Origin: Bythopirellula goksoeyrii
GTDB lineage: Bacteria > Planctomycetota > Planctomycetia > Pirellulales > Lacipirellulaceae
Reading direction: 5' to 3'
Length of the DNA stretch: 64,000 nucleotides
NCBI RefSeq assembly: GCF_008065115.1
Contig: NZ_CP042913.1
Location: 1,462,338-1,526,337, forward strand
In this document: one piece after another, positions 10,511 through 19,334 of the stretch
Numbering within the stretch: the stretch's first letter is position 1
Layout: the number at the start of each line of letters is the position of its first letter
Notes under the pieces: model-generated
The model's database searches: none
Seen by the model: only the letters and a program-made list of their open reading frames with translations
What the model was told of the DNA's origin: nothing
Translations under genes and position numbers: made by a program

Positions 10511-11452
10511 TCATCGCTCCACCTCTTGAGAATTAGCCGTTAACGACTCGCTTTCCGTTGTGCAGCTCGCTCGTTTGTCACTTTGCATGTAGGCGACAAA
10601 GATTTCTTCGAGCGACGGGGTACGGGTTTCGACGGCGACGACCTCTGACTGTTGGGTGAGATTGTCAAAATCCGTGTTCTCGGGCGTACGGACCAGGAAT
10701 TGCCATTGCCGGCCCCGCTGCCGGCTGGATAGTGTTTCGCAGGGCAACTCCGGCGGACGGCTGCCGCTCATGGTGATTGTCAGTTCGCGGATTTGGCACT
10801 TAAGCGAGTCGAGCGATTCTACGACCAGAAGTTCCCCTTCGCGGACGATCGCCACGATGTCCGCCACGCGTTCTACTTCGCTGATCTGATGGCTGGAGAG
10901 TAGCACGGTGCGCCCCTCGGCGGCGATGTCGACCATGCTTTCGAGAAACTCACGCCGCACGAGCGTATCGAGACCCGAAGTCGGTTCGTCGAGAATCAGC
11001 AACTCCGGTTGATGCGCAATTGCAAGCGAGAGCGACACCTTGGCCCGCATCCCTTTGGACATCTGCGAGATCTTTCGGCCCACTGGCACGCGAAACCGTT
11101 CGAGCAATTTGCGATACTCTTGTTCATACGGCTCCGGATAGAATCCGGCGGTAAACCAACCGATCTCGCTCGCCGTCATCCAGTCGTAGAGCGCGGGCTG
11201 CTCGGGGACGTAGCCCACACGGCGGCGGATCTTCTCGGCCTCGCGGCGACAATCCATCCCGAGCACGTGCATAGATCCACTATCCGCTTCTTCGAGTCCT
11301 AAGAGGAGTTTGATTGTGGTTGTCTTGCCCGCACCGTTCTCGCCCAAGAGGGCAAAGACGGTACCCGCCGGTACGGTGAGCGACACATCGTCGAGTGCGG
11401 TGTGGTTGCCAAATCGTTTACTGACGCGTGAAATTTCAATGGCTGTGGTCAT
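10511..11452 (-). CDS. ABC transporter ATP-binding protein
   Basis: 313 residues. Walker A GENGAGKTT is at residues 37-45, the signature is an unusual MSKGM at 131-135 in place of LSGGQ, and Walker B LLILDE is at 151-156, followed by the PTSGLD D-loop and an SSH switch His. The roughly 90 C-terminal residues are an extension common in ABC-2 type exporters. The ATG follows GAGG at good spacing. It works with the downstream permease, and the upstream GntR protein probably controls both. MSKG variants are common in the YtrB/CcmA-like subgroup, so activity is expected. Confidence 0.92.
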   Translation of the reverse strand: MTTAIEISRVSKRFGNHTALDDVSLTVPAGTVFALLGENGAGKTTTIKLLLGLEEADSGSMHVLGMDCRREAEKIRRRVGYVPEQPALYDWMTASEIGWFTAGFYPEPYEQEYRKLLERFRVPVGRKISQMSKGMRAKVSLSLAIAHQPELLILDEPTSGLDTLVRREFLESMVDIAAEGRTVLLSSHQISEVERVADIVAIVREGELLVVESLDSLKCQIRELTITMSGSRPPELPCETLSSRQRGRQWQFLVRTPENTDFDNLTQQSEVVAVETRTPSLEEIFVAYMQSDKRASCTTESESLTANSQEVER

Positions 11453-11501
11453 GTAGAACCTCGTAGTAGCATAATAGTTGTTCTGCTGGAGTCTCTGCTT
11501 T

Positions 11502-11618
11502 TGTCATTCCGAGGGAGCCTAGGCGACTGAGGAATCTGGGTTCGATCTTTTCACGCCATCCACACATTTCCTGATTGCCAACCGGATTCCTCAGTCGTGT
11601 TACTCCTTCGGAATGACA
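11502..11618. repeat. intergenic double inverted repeat
   Basis: Two nested perfect arm pairs: TGTCATTCCGA (11502-11512) with TCGGAATGACA (11608-11618), and CGACTGAGGAATC (11524-11536) with GATTCCTCAGTCG (11585-11597). The whole can fold as one long hairpin. It lies between the GntR gene and the ATPase gene and resembles the TCATTCCGAG...GGAATC repeats dispersed in many bacterial genomes. Confidence 0.8.
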
Positions 11619-11650
11619 GCTACTTGCCCATTTAGTTTGACTGATCTCTA

Positions 11651-12043
11651 TCATTTTTCACTCTGCCGACGAGCGGCCTGTAGTTCACCTTGGATAAGTT
11701 CTTGAATCTGAGGTTCGTTGAGACCGCTCTGATGGGCTTCGACAAGCACGTCACGGAGACGCGCCTTGATGAGCCGTTTCCGCTCGGTCACACAGGATCG
11801 CCGGGCTCCGTTCTCCACTATGAGGCCGGTTCCTCGCACTTGAGTAAGTACCCCATCGTCCTGCAACTGCCGATAGGCCCGGGCGACTGTGTTGGGATTG
11901 ATCGCCAGTTCTTTGGCCAATTCGCGAACACTCGAAACCATGTCGCCGGCAGAGAGCGTCCCGTCGGCCACGGCAAACTTTACCTGCCGGACAATTTGAT
12001 CGTAAACGGCCAGACCGTTATCGGTTTCGATATGGAGAAACAT
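11651..12043 (-). CDS. GntR-family transcriptional regulator (YtrA type)
   Basis: 130 residues from the ATG at 12043. The longer reading frame begins inside the promoter described at 12068-12115 and is not likely to be used. The N-terminal winged helix contains VYDQIVRQV, SVRELAKELAINPNTVARAY and GLIVENGAR, the standard GntR DNA-binding segments. The C-terminal part is short and helical, as in the YtrA subfamily, which has no large ligand domain. It heads the operon with the ABC ATPase and permease and is very likely an autorepressor acting on the palindrome at its own promoter. Confidence 0.9.
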   Translation of the reverse strand: MFLHIETDNGLAVYDQIVRQVKFAVADGTLSAGDMVSSVRELAKELAINPNTVARAYRQLQDDGVLTQVRGTGLIVENGARRSCVTERKRLIKARLRDVLVEAHQSGLNEPQIQELIQGELQAARRQSEK

Positions 12044-12067
12044 TGGCAGAAACACGGAAAAGGATAA

Positions 12068-12115
12068 ACTGTACCACTGAGATAGTACAGTAGCACGATG
12101 GTTCAGTCGTGTCAA
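12068..12115 (-). promoter_or_regulatory. promoter and operator of the GntR-ABC operon
   Basis: On the minus strand there is a perfect -35 TTGACA (12110-12115), a 17-base spacer and a -10-like TACTGT (12087-12092). An inverted repeat, ACTGTAC (12068-12074) and GTACAGT (12085-12091) with a 10-base centre, overlaps the -10 and the expected start point. This fits repression by the GntR protein encoded 25 bases downstream. Confidence 0.65.
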
Positions 12116-12125
12116 GCAATTTTAT

Positions 12126-12213
12126 TAGCCGCGCTGCGGAGCGCCAGCGTAGCAGAGCGCGTATTCTCCCTTTCTGCAGCCTCAGGAGCCGTGTGCCGCG
12201 TTGCGGCACGGCT
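12126..12213. repeat. GC-rich intergenic dyad region
   Basis: This stretch carries a GCGCTGCGGAGCG-like segment and a tight hairpin, GTGCCGC (12193-12199) and GCGGCAC (12203-12209) with a 3-base loop. It lies between the divergent GntR promoter and the His-rich lipoprotein gene. The gap 12116-12394 otherwise shows no gene. Confidence 0.5.
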
Positions 12214-12394
12214 GGATGGGTCAGGGACATTCTGGCACTTGGCTGACCATGTTTCTGCAGAATCTGGCAATCCAACCATCTCTCTTGTGCGTATCTACAA
12301 TACGAGTGGCGACCCAGACTCTTGCCAAATGTGATGCTGATTACCGACAATGGGGGAATTACAGTGAAGAATTAACTCTACTCACTTGGCGAAA

Positions 12395-12670
12395 ATGATG
12401 CCGCTCAGAAAACTAGCCGTTGCCGCTTTGCTGCTTTTCTTGGGATGCGCCCAAGACAACGCGGACAATGACGACAACTCCCCCATGATGGTCGACGGGG
12501 ACCATACGCACTACCATGTTCATGCAGCGGAAATCAAGCATGACCATACCCATGATCCCACAGAATCAACGGCGCACACCCACGAGCATCTCCACGACCG
12601 TAAATTGGTAGACGACCAGCAGGCACCAGTTGAAAAGCCTGTTGCTAAGCAAATAATCGACGAAAGGTAA
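12395..12670 (+). CDS. histidine-rich lipoprotein, probable metal binder
   Basis: About 91 residues. A signal peptide ends in the lipobox LFLGC, and the mature protein is dominated by His, Asp and Glu (HTHYHVH, KHDHTHD, HTHEHLHD). Such clusters usually bind zinc, nickel or copper. ATG codons at 12395 and 12398 are both possible, and an upstream TTG is less likely. It ends 5 bases before the DUF1559 pseudopilin gene, whose ribosome site lies in its last codons, so the two are probably translated together. That the protein supplies or buffers metal for its partner is only a guess. Confidence 0.65.
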   Translation: MMPLRKLAVAALLLFLGCAQDNADNDDNSPMMVDGDHTHYHVHAAEIKHDHTHDPTESTAHTHEHLHDRKLVDDQQAPVEKPVAKQIIDER

Positions 12671-12675
12671 TTCTC

Positions 12676-13620
12676 ATGCAACTCAAGACGAAACATCATC
12701 GCGACAATCAATCCGCTTTTACCCTCGTCGAACTCTTGGTCGTGATCGCCATTATAGGGGTGCTTGTCGCTTTGCTGCTCCCCGCGATTCAGGCGGCCCG
12801 TGAGGCGGCTCGCAAAAACTCTTGCAAGAACAATCTGAGGCAAGTCGGCCTGGCAATGCACAACTACGAGTCGGCCCTGCGGCATCTGCCACCCGGCTAC
12901 GAATACTTGCCCGGACCAGAAGGGAATGATCGCGGCTACTCCTGGGGTGCATGGTTGTTGCCCTTCATGGAACTGCGGAACATGTATGATCAGTTCGATT
13001 TCGACAAACCGATCTTCGATAATGTCAACGCGATGGTCCGTGAGCAGCATATCGAGACACTGCTCTGCCCTACCGATGATCTTTCGCCCACCAACTTTGT
13101 CGAAATGCAAGAGGGAGAACGTTATGCGATGGCCTGCTACGTTGCCAATTTTGGTGCCCCTGATCTGGACGACGATCAAGAACAAAAGCTAGGTGATTCA
13201 AATCCCTTTGGTCCCTTCGACGGACCTTGGGCTCCGTTCTATCGCAATAGCGAAACGAGGCTGGCAGAAATCACCGACGGCACTTCGCAAACTCTCATGC
13301 TCGGCGAGCGTCAAAATGGACCCTTCCGCACAGCCGGCGTTCACGGCGTACACATTGAGTACGAAACCACTTGGGCCGGTGCGGTTCGAGAGATCACCGA
13401 TCCCAGCGACGACCACGGTCACATGGTCCTCTTCCAAACCGGTCATACACCGAACCATGCAGAAAGCGACGACCGCGATGTATCCGCCTCCCACGCAGGA
13501 GTCTCGCAGTTTCTGCTCTGCGACGGCTCGGTGCATACAGTTGGCGAAGACATCGATTTCGACGTCTATCAGGCCCTCGGCACGATGAATGGCGCGGAGA
13601 CGATGGCTACGGTGAACTAG
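12676..13620 (+). CDS. DUF1559 pseudopilin-like protein
   Basis: 314 residues. The N-terminus has the prepilin motif [23 protein letters not shown], here cut after Ala rather than the usual Gly. It is followed by the EAARKNSCKNNLRQVGLAMHNYE segment typical of the planctomycete DUF1559 family. Near the C-terminus is the intact H-X9-DG motif (from the His of SHAG to CDGS). These proteins are thought to be processed by a prepilin peptidase and to sit in the envelope; their function is unknown. It is co-transcribed with the His-rich lipoprotein and is distinct from the three copies in the mannan locus. Confidence 0.88.
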   Translation: MQLKTKHHRDNQSAFTLVELLVVIAIIGVLVALLLPAIQAAREAARKNSCKNNLRQVGLAMHNYESALRHLPPGYEYLPGPEGNDRGYSWGAWLLPFMELRNMYDQFDFDKPIFDNVNAMVREQHIETLLCPTDDLSPTNFVEMQEGERYAMACYVANFGAPDLDDDQEQKLGDSNPFGPFDGPWAPFYRNSETRLAEITDGTSQTLMLGERQNGPFRTAGVHGVHIEYETTWAGAVREITDPSDDHGHMVLFQTGHTPNHAESDDRDVSASHAGVSQFLLCDGSVHTVGEDIDFDVYQALGTMNGAETMATVN

Positions 13621-13670
13621 CCTCGGAGTAGTTCAAGCGTGGCAGATTCGACGTGCGAAGAGCAAGAGTA

Positions 13671-13750
13671 GCCACGGATCGACACAGGTGAAACACGGAT
13701 AAGGCGTAAGCTCAAATCCTATTCGTGATCAACTGTGTTTAATCCGTGGC
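13671..13750. repeat. intergenic inverted repeat
   Basis: GCCACGGAT (13671-13679) and ATCCGTGGC (13742-13750) are perfect arms, and the inner bases are also partly complementary (ACACAG...CTGTGT). It lies between the ends of two convergent genes, where it could terminate transcription in both directions. Confidence 0.65.
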
Positions 13751-13772
13751 CAAAAAAAGCGTTGGGTTGTCA

Positions 13773-14609
13773 TTACTGCTGTGGTCGTTGCCGAGCACGA
13801 TCCCGCGGATTGAAGTTGCCCCCTTGTCCACCTTGGAAGCGTTGCATCCGCTGTCGAGCGGTCTCCATCGCTTGGCGAAGTTCTTTGGCGTTCAGGCTTC
13901 CATCACCATTGGTATCCGCATCGGCCAACATTCCATGCATCTGCTGAGGAACCTCATTTGGGGAGAGGACTCCGTCGCCGTTGCGGTCGCCAGCCATGAG
14001 CTGCTTAGTCATTTGCTCCGGATCGCCTCCCATTCCTCGACCACCAAAGCCGCCTGGGCCACCAGGACCACCTCGTCCCCGCATGGCTTGCATTGCCTGG
14101 CCAAGCTCCTCGCGATCAATCGCACCGTCGGCATTCAAATCCGCGCCAGTTAGCATTCGAGCCATCTGCTCGGGGACCTCATCGGGAGTGAGCAGCCCGT
14201 CGCCGTTGAGATCGTTTTCCATCATGCGATCGACAAACTGATTGGGATCCCCACCGGGGCCTCGTTGAGGAGTGACTTCGTCGAGTGTGAGATTGCCGTC
14301 GTTGTCGGTATCAAGTTTCTTCAGTCCAACAATGGCACGCTTAAGTTCTCGGGCGGTAATCGTTCCGTCGCCGTCGATATCAATTGCTTCGAACATTAGA
14401 TTTGGGGCGGGACCCCGTCCTCTGCCACGGTCTCCACGATCCCCTCGTTCTCCCCGATCACCACGACCTCGATCTCCGCGGTCTCCTCGCTCGCGCGGCG
14501 AGCCGTCCTCTTCGGAGGATCCGCCAAAATCATCGTCAGGATTCTGCGCCACGCCGACCGTAGAAAATCCACTACACAAAACTGCCATCAAGACAACACG
14601 GCACAACAT
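13773..14609 (-). CDS. secreted EF-hand protein
   Basis: 278 residues with a signal peptide, then a low-complexity Arg-Gly-Asp region (about residues 35-70), then six EF-hand loops. The loops read DIDGDGTITARE, DTDNDGNLTLDE, DLNGDGLLTPDE, DLNADGAIDREE, DRNGDGVLSPNE and DTNGDGSLNAKE, each with the expected Asp/Asn ligands and final Glu. A Gly-rich linker separates the fourth and fifth. It should bind calcium outside the cytoplasm. The start has GGAG upstream. The role is unknown; EF-hand proteins of this type are numerous in planctomycetes. Confidence 0.85.
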   Translation of the reverse strand: MLCRVVLMAVLCSGFSTVGVAQNPDDDFGGSSEEDGSPRERGDRGDRGRGDRGERGDRGDRGRGRGPAPNLMFEAIDIDGDGTITARELKRAIVGLKKLDTDNDGNLTLDEVTPQRGPGGDPNQFVDRMMENDLNGDGLLTPDEVPEQMARMLTGADLNADGAIDREELGQAMQAMRGRGGPGGPGGFGGRGMGGDPEQMTKQLMAGDRNGDGVLSPNEVPQQMHGMLADADTNGDGSLNAKELRQAMETARQRMQRFQGGQGGNFNPRDRARQRPQQ

Positions 14610-14717
14610 GACTAGTCTCCTTTTAGAAAATCGGGGGAACTTCCGGCGGCAAAGCCACCTGCACTTGCAACCCCATCGAGTAGTACGGGTTTCTCAGAAA
14701 ATCTGTTCCTACCCATA

Positions 14718-14747
14718 ATTGTGGGAAACAGTGCTCCCGGCTGTCAA
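14718..14747 (-). promoter_or_regulatory. probable promoter of the EF-hand gene
   Basis: On the minus strand there is TTGACA (14742-14747), an 18-base spacer and CACAAT (14718-14723, 4 of 6 bases of the -10 consensus). It lies about 110 bases upstream of the EF-hand start codon. Untested. Confidence 0.4.
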
Positions 14748-14792
14748 CTGTATTCGCTTTCTAGGCTATTATTCTATACACAAGCCATTCGG

Positions 14793-15443
14793 TCAGAGTC
14801 TCTCGTTTCTCAGCCCCAGAGCCCTTTTCCACCACCACGCCACCAATCCAGGCAGAGCAATCGAAATACAGACGGCCGCCGGAAGCCAACCGCGTTGCCC
14901 CGCCGATTGGCCCAAAGCCGAGTATATACCTGCCACCACGAGATTACTTGCAAAGAGTGCCGGCAGGAAAACTCGCCAGCGCATCTGCAGTGCACCTACC
15001 AGCAAGACGCAGGCCTCAGCAAGTACCGGCAAAGGTCTCGTCAAGAGCACCATCCACCCACCCTGCTGGGAAGTGGCGTGTGTCATATTGTCCAATTGAC
15101 CTTTGGCCGTAAGTCGTTCGGCCAATGGCCAACCCCAGCGTCGAGCCATGCCAAACGCAAGAACTCCTCCCACTGTCATGCCGAGGGTGGAAGCGGCAGT
15201 GCCTGTGAGCCAGCCTAGTTGGTTGCCGGCCAGCGTGCTTATCGGACCTGAAGGTACAGGGAGAAAAACATCGCTGGCGAGGACTGCCGACACTACGACA
15301 AACATTTGCCAGTGCTCGGGCGGGTTTGCTTGCCAGCGATCTACGAGCGATGAGAAGCTCTCCCCTCGCAGCGCAAGCAGCATCAACGGCAAAACTAGTA
15401 CAAGCGCAACTAGGAGCAGGGGCTTAATAAGCGGATTATTCAT
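14793..15443 (-). CDS. VTT-domain (DedA/TVP38-like) membrane protein
   Basis: 216 residues with about five or six membrane segments. The FLPVPSGPISTLAGNQLGW segment and the later LLTRPLPVLAEACVLLVGAL segment match the re-entrant loops of the VTT (SNARE-associated/DedA) family, some members of which move undecaprenyl phosphate or other lipids across the membrane. No neighbour gives a more precise role. It is 183 bases upstream of the EF-hand gene in the same orientation, and that gene seems to have its own promoter. Confidence 0.75.
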   Translation of the reverse strand: MNNPLIKPLLLVALVLVLPLMLLALRGESFSSLVDRWQANPPEHWQMFVVVSAVLASDVFLPVPSGPISTLAGNQLGWLTGTAASTLGMTVGGVLAFGMARRWGWPLAERLTAKGQLDNMTHATSQQGGWMVLLTRPLPVLAEACVLLVGALQMRWRVFLPALFASNLVVAGIYSALGQSAGQRGWLPAAVCISIALPGLVAWWWKRALGLRNERL

Positions 15444-15522
15444 GGTGTTGTGACAACATTGAATCCAATTTTGTCTTACGTCGATGCCATTGTAGGGTTT
15501 TATACTTTTAGAAAATAGTTTA

Positions 15523-15581
15523 ACCGCGGCCCGTAGGGGAGCGCGATATTTTTTTGTTTAGCCGCAACCCGCAGGGAAGCG
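15523..15581. repeat. tandem pair of imperfect 21-bp repeats
   Basis: Two related copies at 15523-15543 and 15560-15581, each of the form CCGCRRCCCGYAGGGRAGCG. They lie in the gap between divergent genes. Similar blocks are scattered through planctomycete genomes. Confidence 0.6.
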
Positions 15582-15606
15582 CTGATGAATAGGAATAGAT
15601 CGACGA

Positions 15607-16728
15607 ATGGGCAATCCCACTGAGAAAAACGAACGCTTAACGACAATTGTTTGCGCATTGGTCGCCATTGCCATGATTGCAGCAGGCGTCACCGCCAGGC
15701 AAGGAGATTCGCCCGCCAGCAATGAACCTGAGCAATGGGAATCGGATGTGCGCTACCAGATTAAGGCCTCCTTCCGACAACGTGCGCGCGAACGTGACGC
15801 CCGACTCTCTCAGGTGGAAGCTGTCATGGCCGCGTGGAGAACCTCAAACCAGAGCGAAGCCGATCGTGAAAAACTGATCGAGTGGCTCTCGGACACCATC
15901 GTACGTTCCATGCCTGGCAGCATAGATGACCTGACGCCACAACCGACTTTTAGCTCGCATGAATCGGCCGCCGTCGTTTACTCTCCGCCGGCAGAATTAC
16001 CTCGGCCCCCGGCTACGATCCAGGCCCCGAGTTTGCTTGCCGGTACGAGATTTCCTGACGTACCAATCACACCGACCCCTTACGATCCATTTTCTGTGAA
16101 GATTGCCAACGATGGAGCAATGGAAGTCGAAGAGCCGATCGCACCGACCCCTGATGATTCATTCGTGCCGGAGCAACCGCCGACCGTGGATCCAAGCAAA
16201 CGCCACTTGGCGAATAAGCCTGGCATCGAGACGGCTGCTTTGCCACAGGCCCCTTTGCCTGGTTCTTCTATGGTAAGCTTTGAAACTAGGGATCAAGTCG
16301 ATAAGTCCGAAAAGCAGCCTTTGACAGTTGTCTCACCACATCCCGTACAGGTTGCCATCAATCTTACAGAACTCGCCGCGCGAATTGCTGGTTACCACGA
16401 CAGTCTCGACGAAGTGGAGACAGCCCTTTTGCGTACCGACGAGGCAAGTCTGGAATTGGTTGCTGAGCAAGCGCAAAAGCTTGACACTATGACTCGCGAC
16501 TACAATTTCGTGCGACTCTACTACGAGTCCTTGAGCGACGATGAGCGTCAGACATTGCTCGCTCCTCGCCCTTTGAGCGCCACCCTCAAGGAAGTGTCGC
16601 GCCAACTCGACCGCTACGAGCTATCTCTAGATACCGATTTCTTGGGTTCCATCGACAGTTCGCAGGCCGAGCAGATTGCCGAATTGCGAGGACTCCTGGC
16701 GGCCCTTGGAGAGCGAATTGGGCGGTAG
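15607..16728 (+). CDS. membrane-anchored protein of unknown function
   Basis: 373 residues. A single N-terminal hydrophobic segment (about residues 12-29) works as a signal or anchor. The middle (about 110-230) is Pro-rich and of low complexity. The last roughly 120 residues are charged and helical, possibly a coiled coil. I recognise no domain. Codon use and composition look like those of its neighbours. Its stop is 55 bases from the MFS gene, so it may share a transcript with it. Start assigned at the ATG at 15607. Confidence 0.6.
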   Translation: MGNPTEKNERLTTIVCALVAIAMIAAGVTARQGDSPASNEPEQWESDVRYQIKASFRQRARERDARLSQVEAVMAAWRTSNQSEADREKLIEWLSDTIVRSMPGSIDDLTPQPTFSSHESAAVVYSPPAELPRPPATIQAPSLLAGTRFPDVPITPTPYDPFSVKIANDGAMEVEEPIAPTPDDSFVPEQPPTVDPSKRHLANKPGIETAALPQAPLPGSSMVSFETRDQVDKSEKQPLTVVSPHPVQVAINLTELAARIAGYHDSLDEVETALLRTDEASLELVAEQAQKLDTMTRDYNFVRLYYESLSDDERQTLLAPRPLSATLKEVSRQLDRYELSLDTDFLGSIDSSQAEQIAELRGLLAALGERIGR

Positions 16729-16782
16729 ACGATCAAGTATCACTGGGCGATCGGGTAGCTGACACCAAGAAATGAGTTAGAC

Positions 16783-18051
16783 GTGAGTAGCACACGCTGG
16801 GGACCAAAGCTGACTGGCGCGGTCGGCAACGTGCTGGAATGGTACGACTTTGCCGTCTTTGGCTTCGTTGCGCCTCTGATGAGTAGCCAATTCTTCCCGG
16901 CGTCTGATAAGACCTCGGCACTGATCAAGACATTCGGTGTTTTCGCGGCAGGCTATTTGGCACGGCCAATTGGTGGTGTGTTGTTCGGCCAGATCGGTGA
17001 CCGCCTTGGTCGCAAGCGGGCCTTGCAACTTTCGGTTGCAATGATGGCGATACCTACTTCACTCATGACAATACTGCCAACCCACGAACAAGTTGGCCTT
17101 CTTGCTCCAATTCTGCTTGTCGTGTTGAGACTTGCTCAAGGGCTATCAGTCGGAGGGGAATTTATTGGTTCCTCGACTTATCTGGTAGAAGTGGCTCCTG
17201 AGGGTCGCCGCGCATCATCGGGTAGCTGGACAATGTTCGGCGCCGTACTTGGGCTTCTCCTGGGATCGGCCGTAGCCACTCTGGCACATCACCTGTTAAC
17301 ACCTGCACAAATCAGCACCTGGGGCTGGCGGCTTCCTTTTTTGGGAGGTTTGTTGATCGGCATCATCGGCTGGCAGATGCGGCACGGGCTTCATGAGACC
17401 GCAGAATTCGTCGAAATGCAACGTACCGGGAATATTGAGAAGCAGCCCGTAGTGAAAGCACTCAAGGAAGCACCACTGCAAGTAATTCAAGTCGCGGGAA
17501 TCGCACTATTACTTGGCGTCGGTATCTACACACTTTTCGTATGGATGCCGACATACTTAACGAACTTTGTCAAACCGCCAATTGCCAATGCCTTGCTCAT
17601 CAATACGCTTGCCATGGCATTCATGCTCGTACTGATGCCACTGGCCGGTCGACTGGGGGACTTGATTGGGTACAAGACCGTGCTGGTCGCCAGTTCACTA
17701 GGAATCGGACTGACGGCTTATCCACTGTTTCGCTGGATGGACAGTGGATCGGTCGTAGCCGTTTCCGTCGCGATGGGAGTATTTGCAGTATTCATGGCAG
17801 GACTCCAGGCGACACTTGCGGTGGCGATGGCCGAACTTTTCCCGCCCCGGCTCCGCTTTAGTGGCACAGCCATCGGCTACAATCTGACGCTGGCACTGTT
17901 CGGCGGCACAGCGCCACTTTTCGCAACGTGGCTGATCGCCAAGACAGGTGACCTGACTTCACCGGCTTGGTATCTCACAGTCGTCGCCATTGTTTCGCTG
18001 CTATTCACACTCTCGATTCAAACTCACCAGGAGAAGAAGATGGAAAACTAA
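16783..18051 (+). CDS. MFS transporter, metabolite:H+ symporter (MHS) family
   Basis: 422 residues with 12 predicted membrane helices and a GTG start. The first helix carries GNVLEWYDFAVFGF, the signature of the MHS family (ProP, ShiA, KgtP and citrate carriers), and the loop between helices 2 and 3 has GDRLGRKRAL, the standard MFS motif. These carriers bring organic acids or compatible solutes into the cell with protons. The substrate cannot be told from the sequence. It faces the next gene tail to tail with only 25 bases between. Confidence 0.88.
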   Translation: MSSTRWGPKLTGAVGNVLEWYDFAVFGFVAPLMSSQFFPASDKTSALIKTFGVFAAGYLARPIGGVLFGQIGDRLGRKRALQLSVAMMAIPTSLMTILPTHEQVGLLAPILLVVLRLAQGLSVGGEFIGSSTYLVEVAPEGRRASSGSWTMFGAVLGLLLGSAVATLAHHLLTPAQISTWGWRLPFLGGLLIGIIGWQMRHGLHETAEFVEMQRTGNIEKQPVVKALKEAPLQVIQVAGIALLLGVGIYTLFVWMPTYLTNFVKPPIANALLINTLAMAFMLVLMPLAGRLGDLIGYKTVLVASSLGIGLTAYPLFRWMDSGSVVAVSVAMGVFAVFMAGLQATLAVAMAELFPPRLRFSGTAIGYNLTLALFGGTAPLFATWLIAKTGDLTSPAWYLTVVAIVSLLFTLSIQTHQEKKMEN

Positions 18052-18076
18052 AGTCAAATTGTGAATCGGATGTATT

Positions 18077-19114
18077 TTACCTGCTAGCCACACGTTCTGG
18101 TGTCGATCGCAATACAACCCAATCTTCGACCACCACTACGCTCAGTGAAGCAAGGACGGCTAGCTCATTCGTGCTCTCGGCTGGATTTAGATGGGCTGGC
18201 AATATGTCTTGAAGCCAGCTCAAGGCGTTATTCATGAGCTTCGGTATATTTGTGTCTGGCGACCTTAACAGGGGCATATGGACCCAGAGTTCGATTTCCG
18301 ACATTAAGTGCTGATCGATTGGACAGACGGTAGCCAAAGAGGTGTCTGTTCCCTCGAAGGCGAAATGAATCGACTTCTCGTTAGTTGAAATCTCAATTAG
18401 TTTGGAATCCAGGAGTGTCAGTAGATGCGTGAGGAGTGGCCGTGTGTGAAGTCGCTGATTGAGCTTTTCGACACATGCATCGACGGCTACATCCACTTCG
18501 GAGGCTAGTTCTTGATCCGTATGTCTCTGGCTGATCCGCTCTGCTGAAGAGCGCATCTCCCCTGCTCTGCGGTTGGCAACACGACGGACGATCCTGCCCC
18601 GCATGCCTGGAAGTGTAGAATCGAATCCCATGGGGGTAATAACGGTATTTCCGGTGATCGTCGAAGGAGGCGAAACAAAACGTTTTCCATCGAACTTCAC
18701 ATGTTTCACCGCTTCCCAGTTCGTGACAGAGCGACTTCGGATGATCGCGGGGCCGTTGCGACCCACGGTATCCGATTCGCTTTTTCCCTTGAGGACCACC
18801 CGAAAGGCAGCTCCGTTGTCATCTGGCTCGAGCACCACATCGGCACGCCCTAAAGTGTGAGCTGAACCTGAGGCCCGAGTACCAAGTACGCATCGATTCA
18901 CCGACGTATGCTTATCGATGTCGCGCGCGAAAAGTTCATCGATCAACTCAGCTGAGACACTCAATACCATTTGTCCTCGCAGCTCTGGAGCAGGCGACGT
19001 AACCGGGCGATCCTCTTCCTGGCAAACTGCCAGTTCGGGTGACCAACAAACCAGAGCTGTCAAGAAGAGAGAAACCCGTTCAATCTTGCGCAGTGGGGCA
19101 TGTGATTGTTTCAT
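18077..19114 (-). CDS. conserved secreted protein of unknown function
   Basis: 345 residues with a cleavable signal peptide ending near residue 31. The remainder looks globular, with mixed alpha and beta character and no obvious catalytic motif. Short segments (SVSAELIDELFARDI, FDSTLPGMRGRIVRRVANRR) look conserved in style but match no family I know. It is convergent with the MFS gene. Periplasmic location is the only property I can support. Confidence 0.55.
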   Translation of the reverse strand: MKQSHAPLRKIERVSLFLTALVCWSPELAVCQEEDRPVTSPAPELRGQMVLSVSAELIDELFARDIDKHTSVNRCVLGTRASGSAHTLGRADVVLEPDDNGAAFRVVLKGKSESDTVGRNGPAIIRSRSVTNWEAVKHVKFDGKRFVSPPSTITGNTVITPMGFDSTLPGMRGRIVRRVANRRAGEMRSSAERISQRHTDQELASEVDVAVDACVEKLNQRLHTRPLLTHLLTLLDSKLIEISTNEKSIHFAFEGTDTSLATVCPIDQHLMSEIELWVHMPLLRSPDTNIPKLMNNALSWLQDILPAHLNPAESTNELAVLASLSVVVVEDWVVLRSTPERVASR

Positions 19115-19334
19115 AAGCCAAGCACTCAGTTGATTCGGTTGAGAGGACTTGTGGCCAAACGGTCATACAGCGCGGGGGGGACTATACACACACTGGACAA
19201 TTTGACACTAGGTTGGTTTGTGGACAGGGCGCACTGAGAGTGCTAGCATGGGGAGCGCATCTACGGAATCGCCCAGTTCATGCCGAGCCTTTGGGGAAGA
19301 TTCCGATGCATTAAGCAAATGAAGAGGAACCACA

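Noticed and set aside
10414-11618. Insertion sequence remnants in the ABC operon
   Set aside because: The inverted repeats have no transposase fragment or target duplication nearby, so they are listed as dyad repeats only.
14272-14718. Plus-strand open frame of 148 codons rich in Arg-Ser-Pro
   Set aside because: It is the complement of the RGD-rich part of the EF-hand gene; the minus-strand frame has a signal peptide, ribosome site and EF-hands, so this one is a shadow.
15523-15581. Tandem repeats as a possible CRISPR array
   Set aside because: Only two imperfect units are present, the spacer is short and no cas gene lies in the window.
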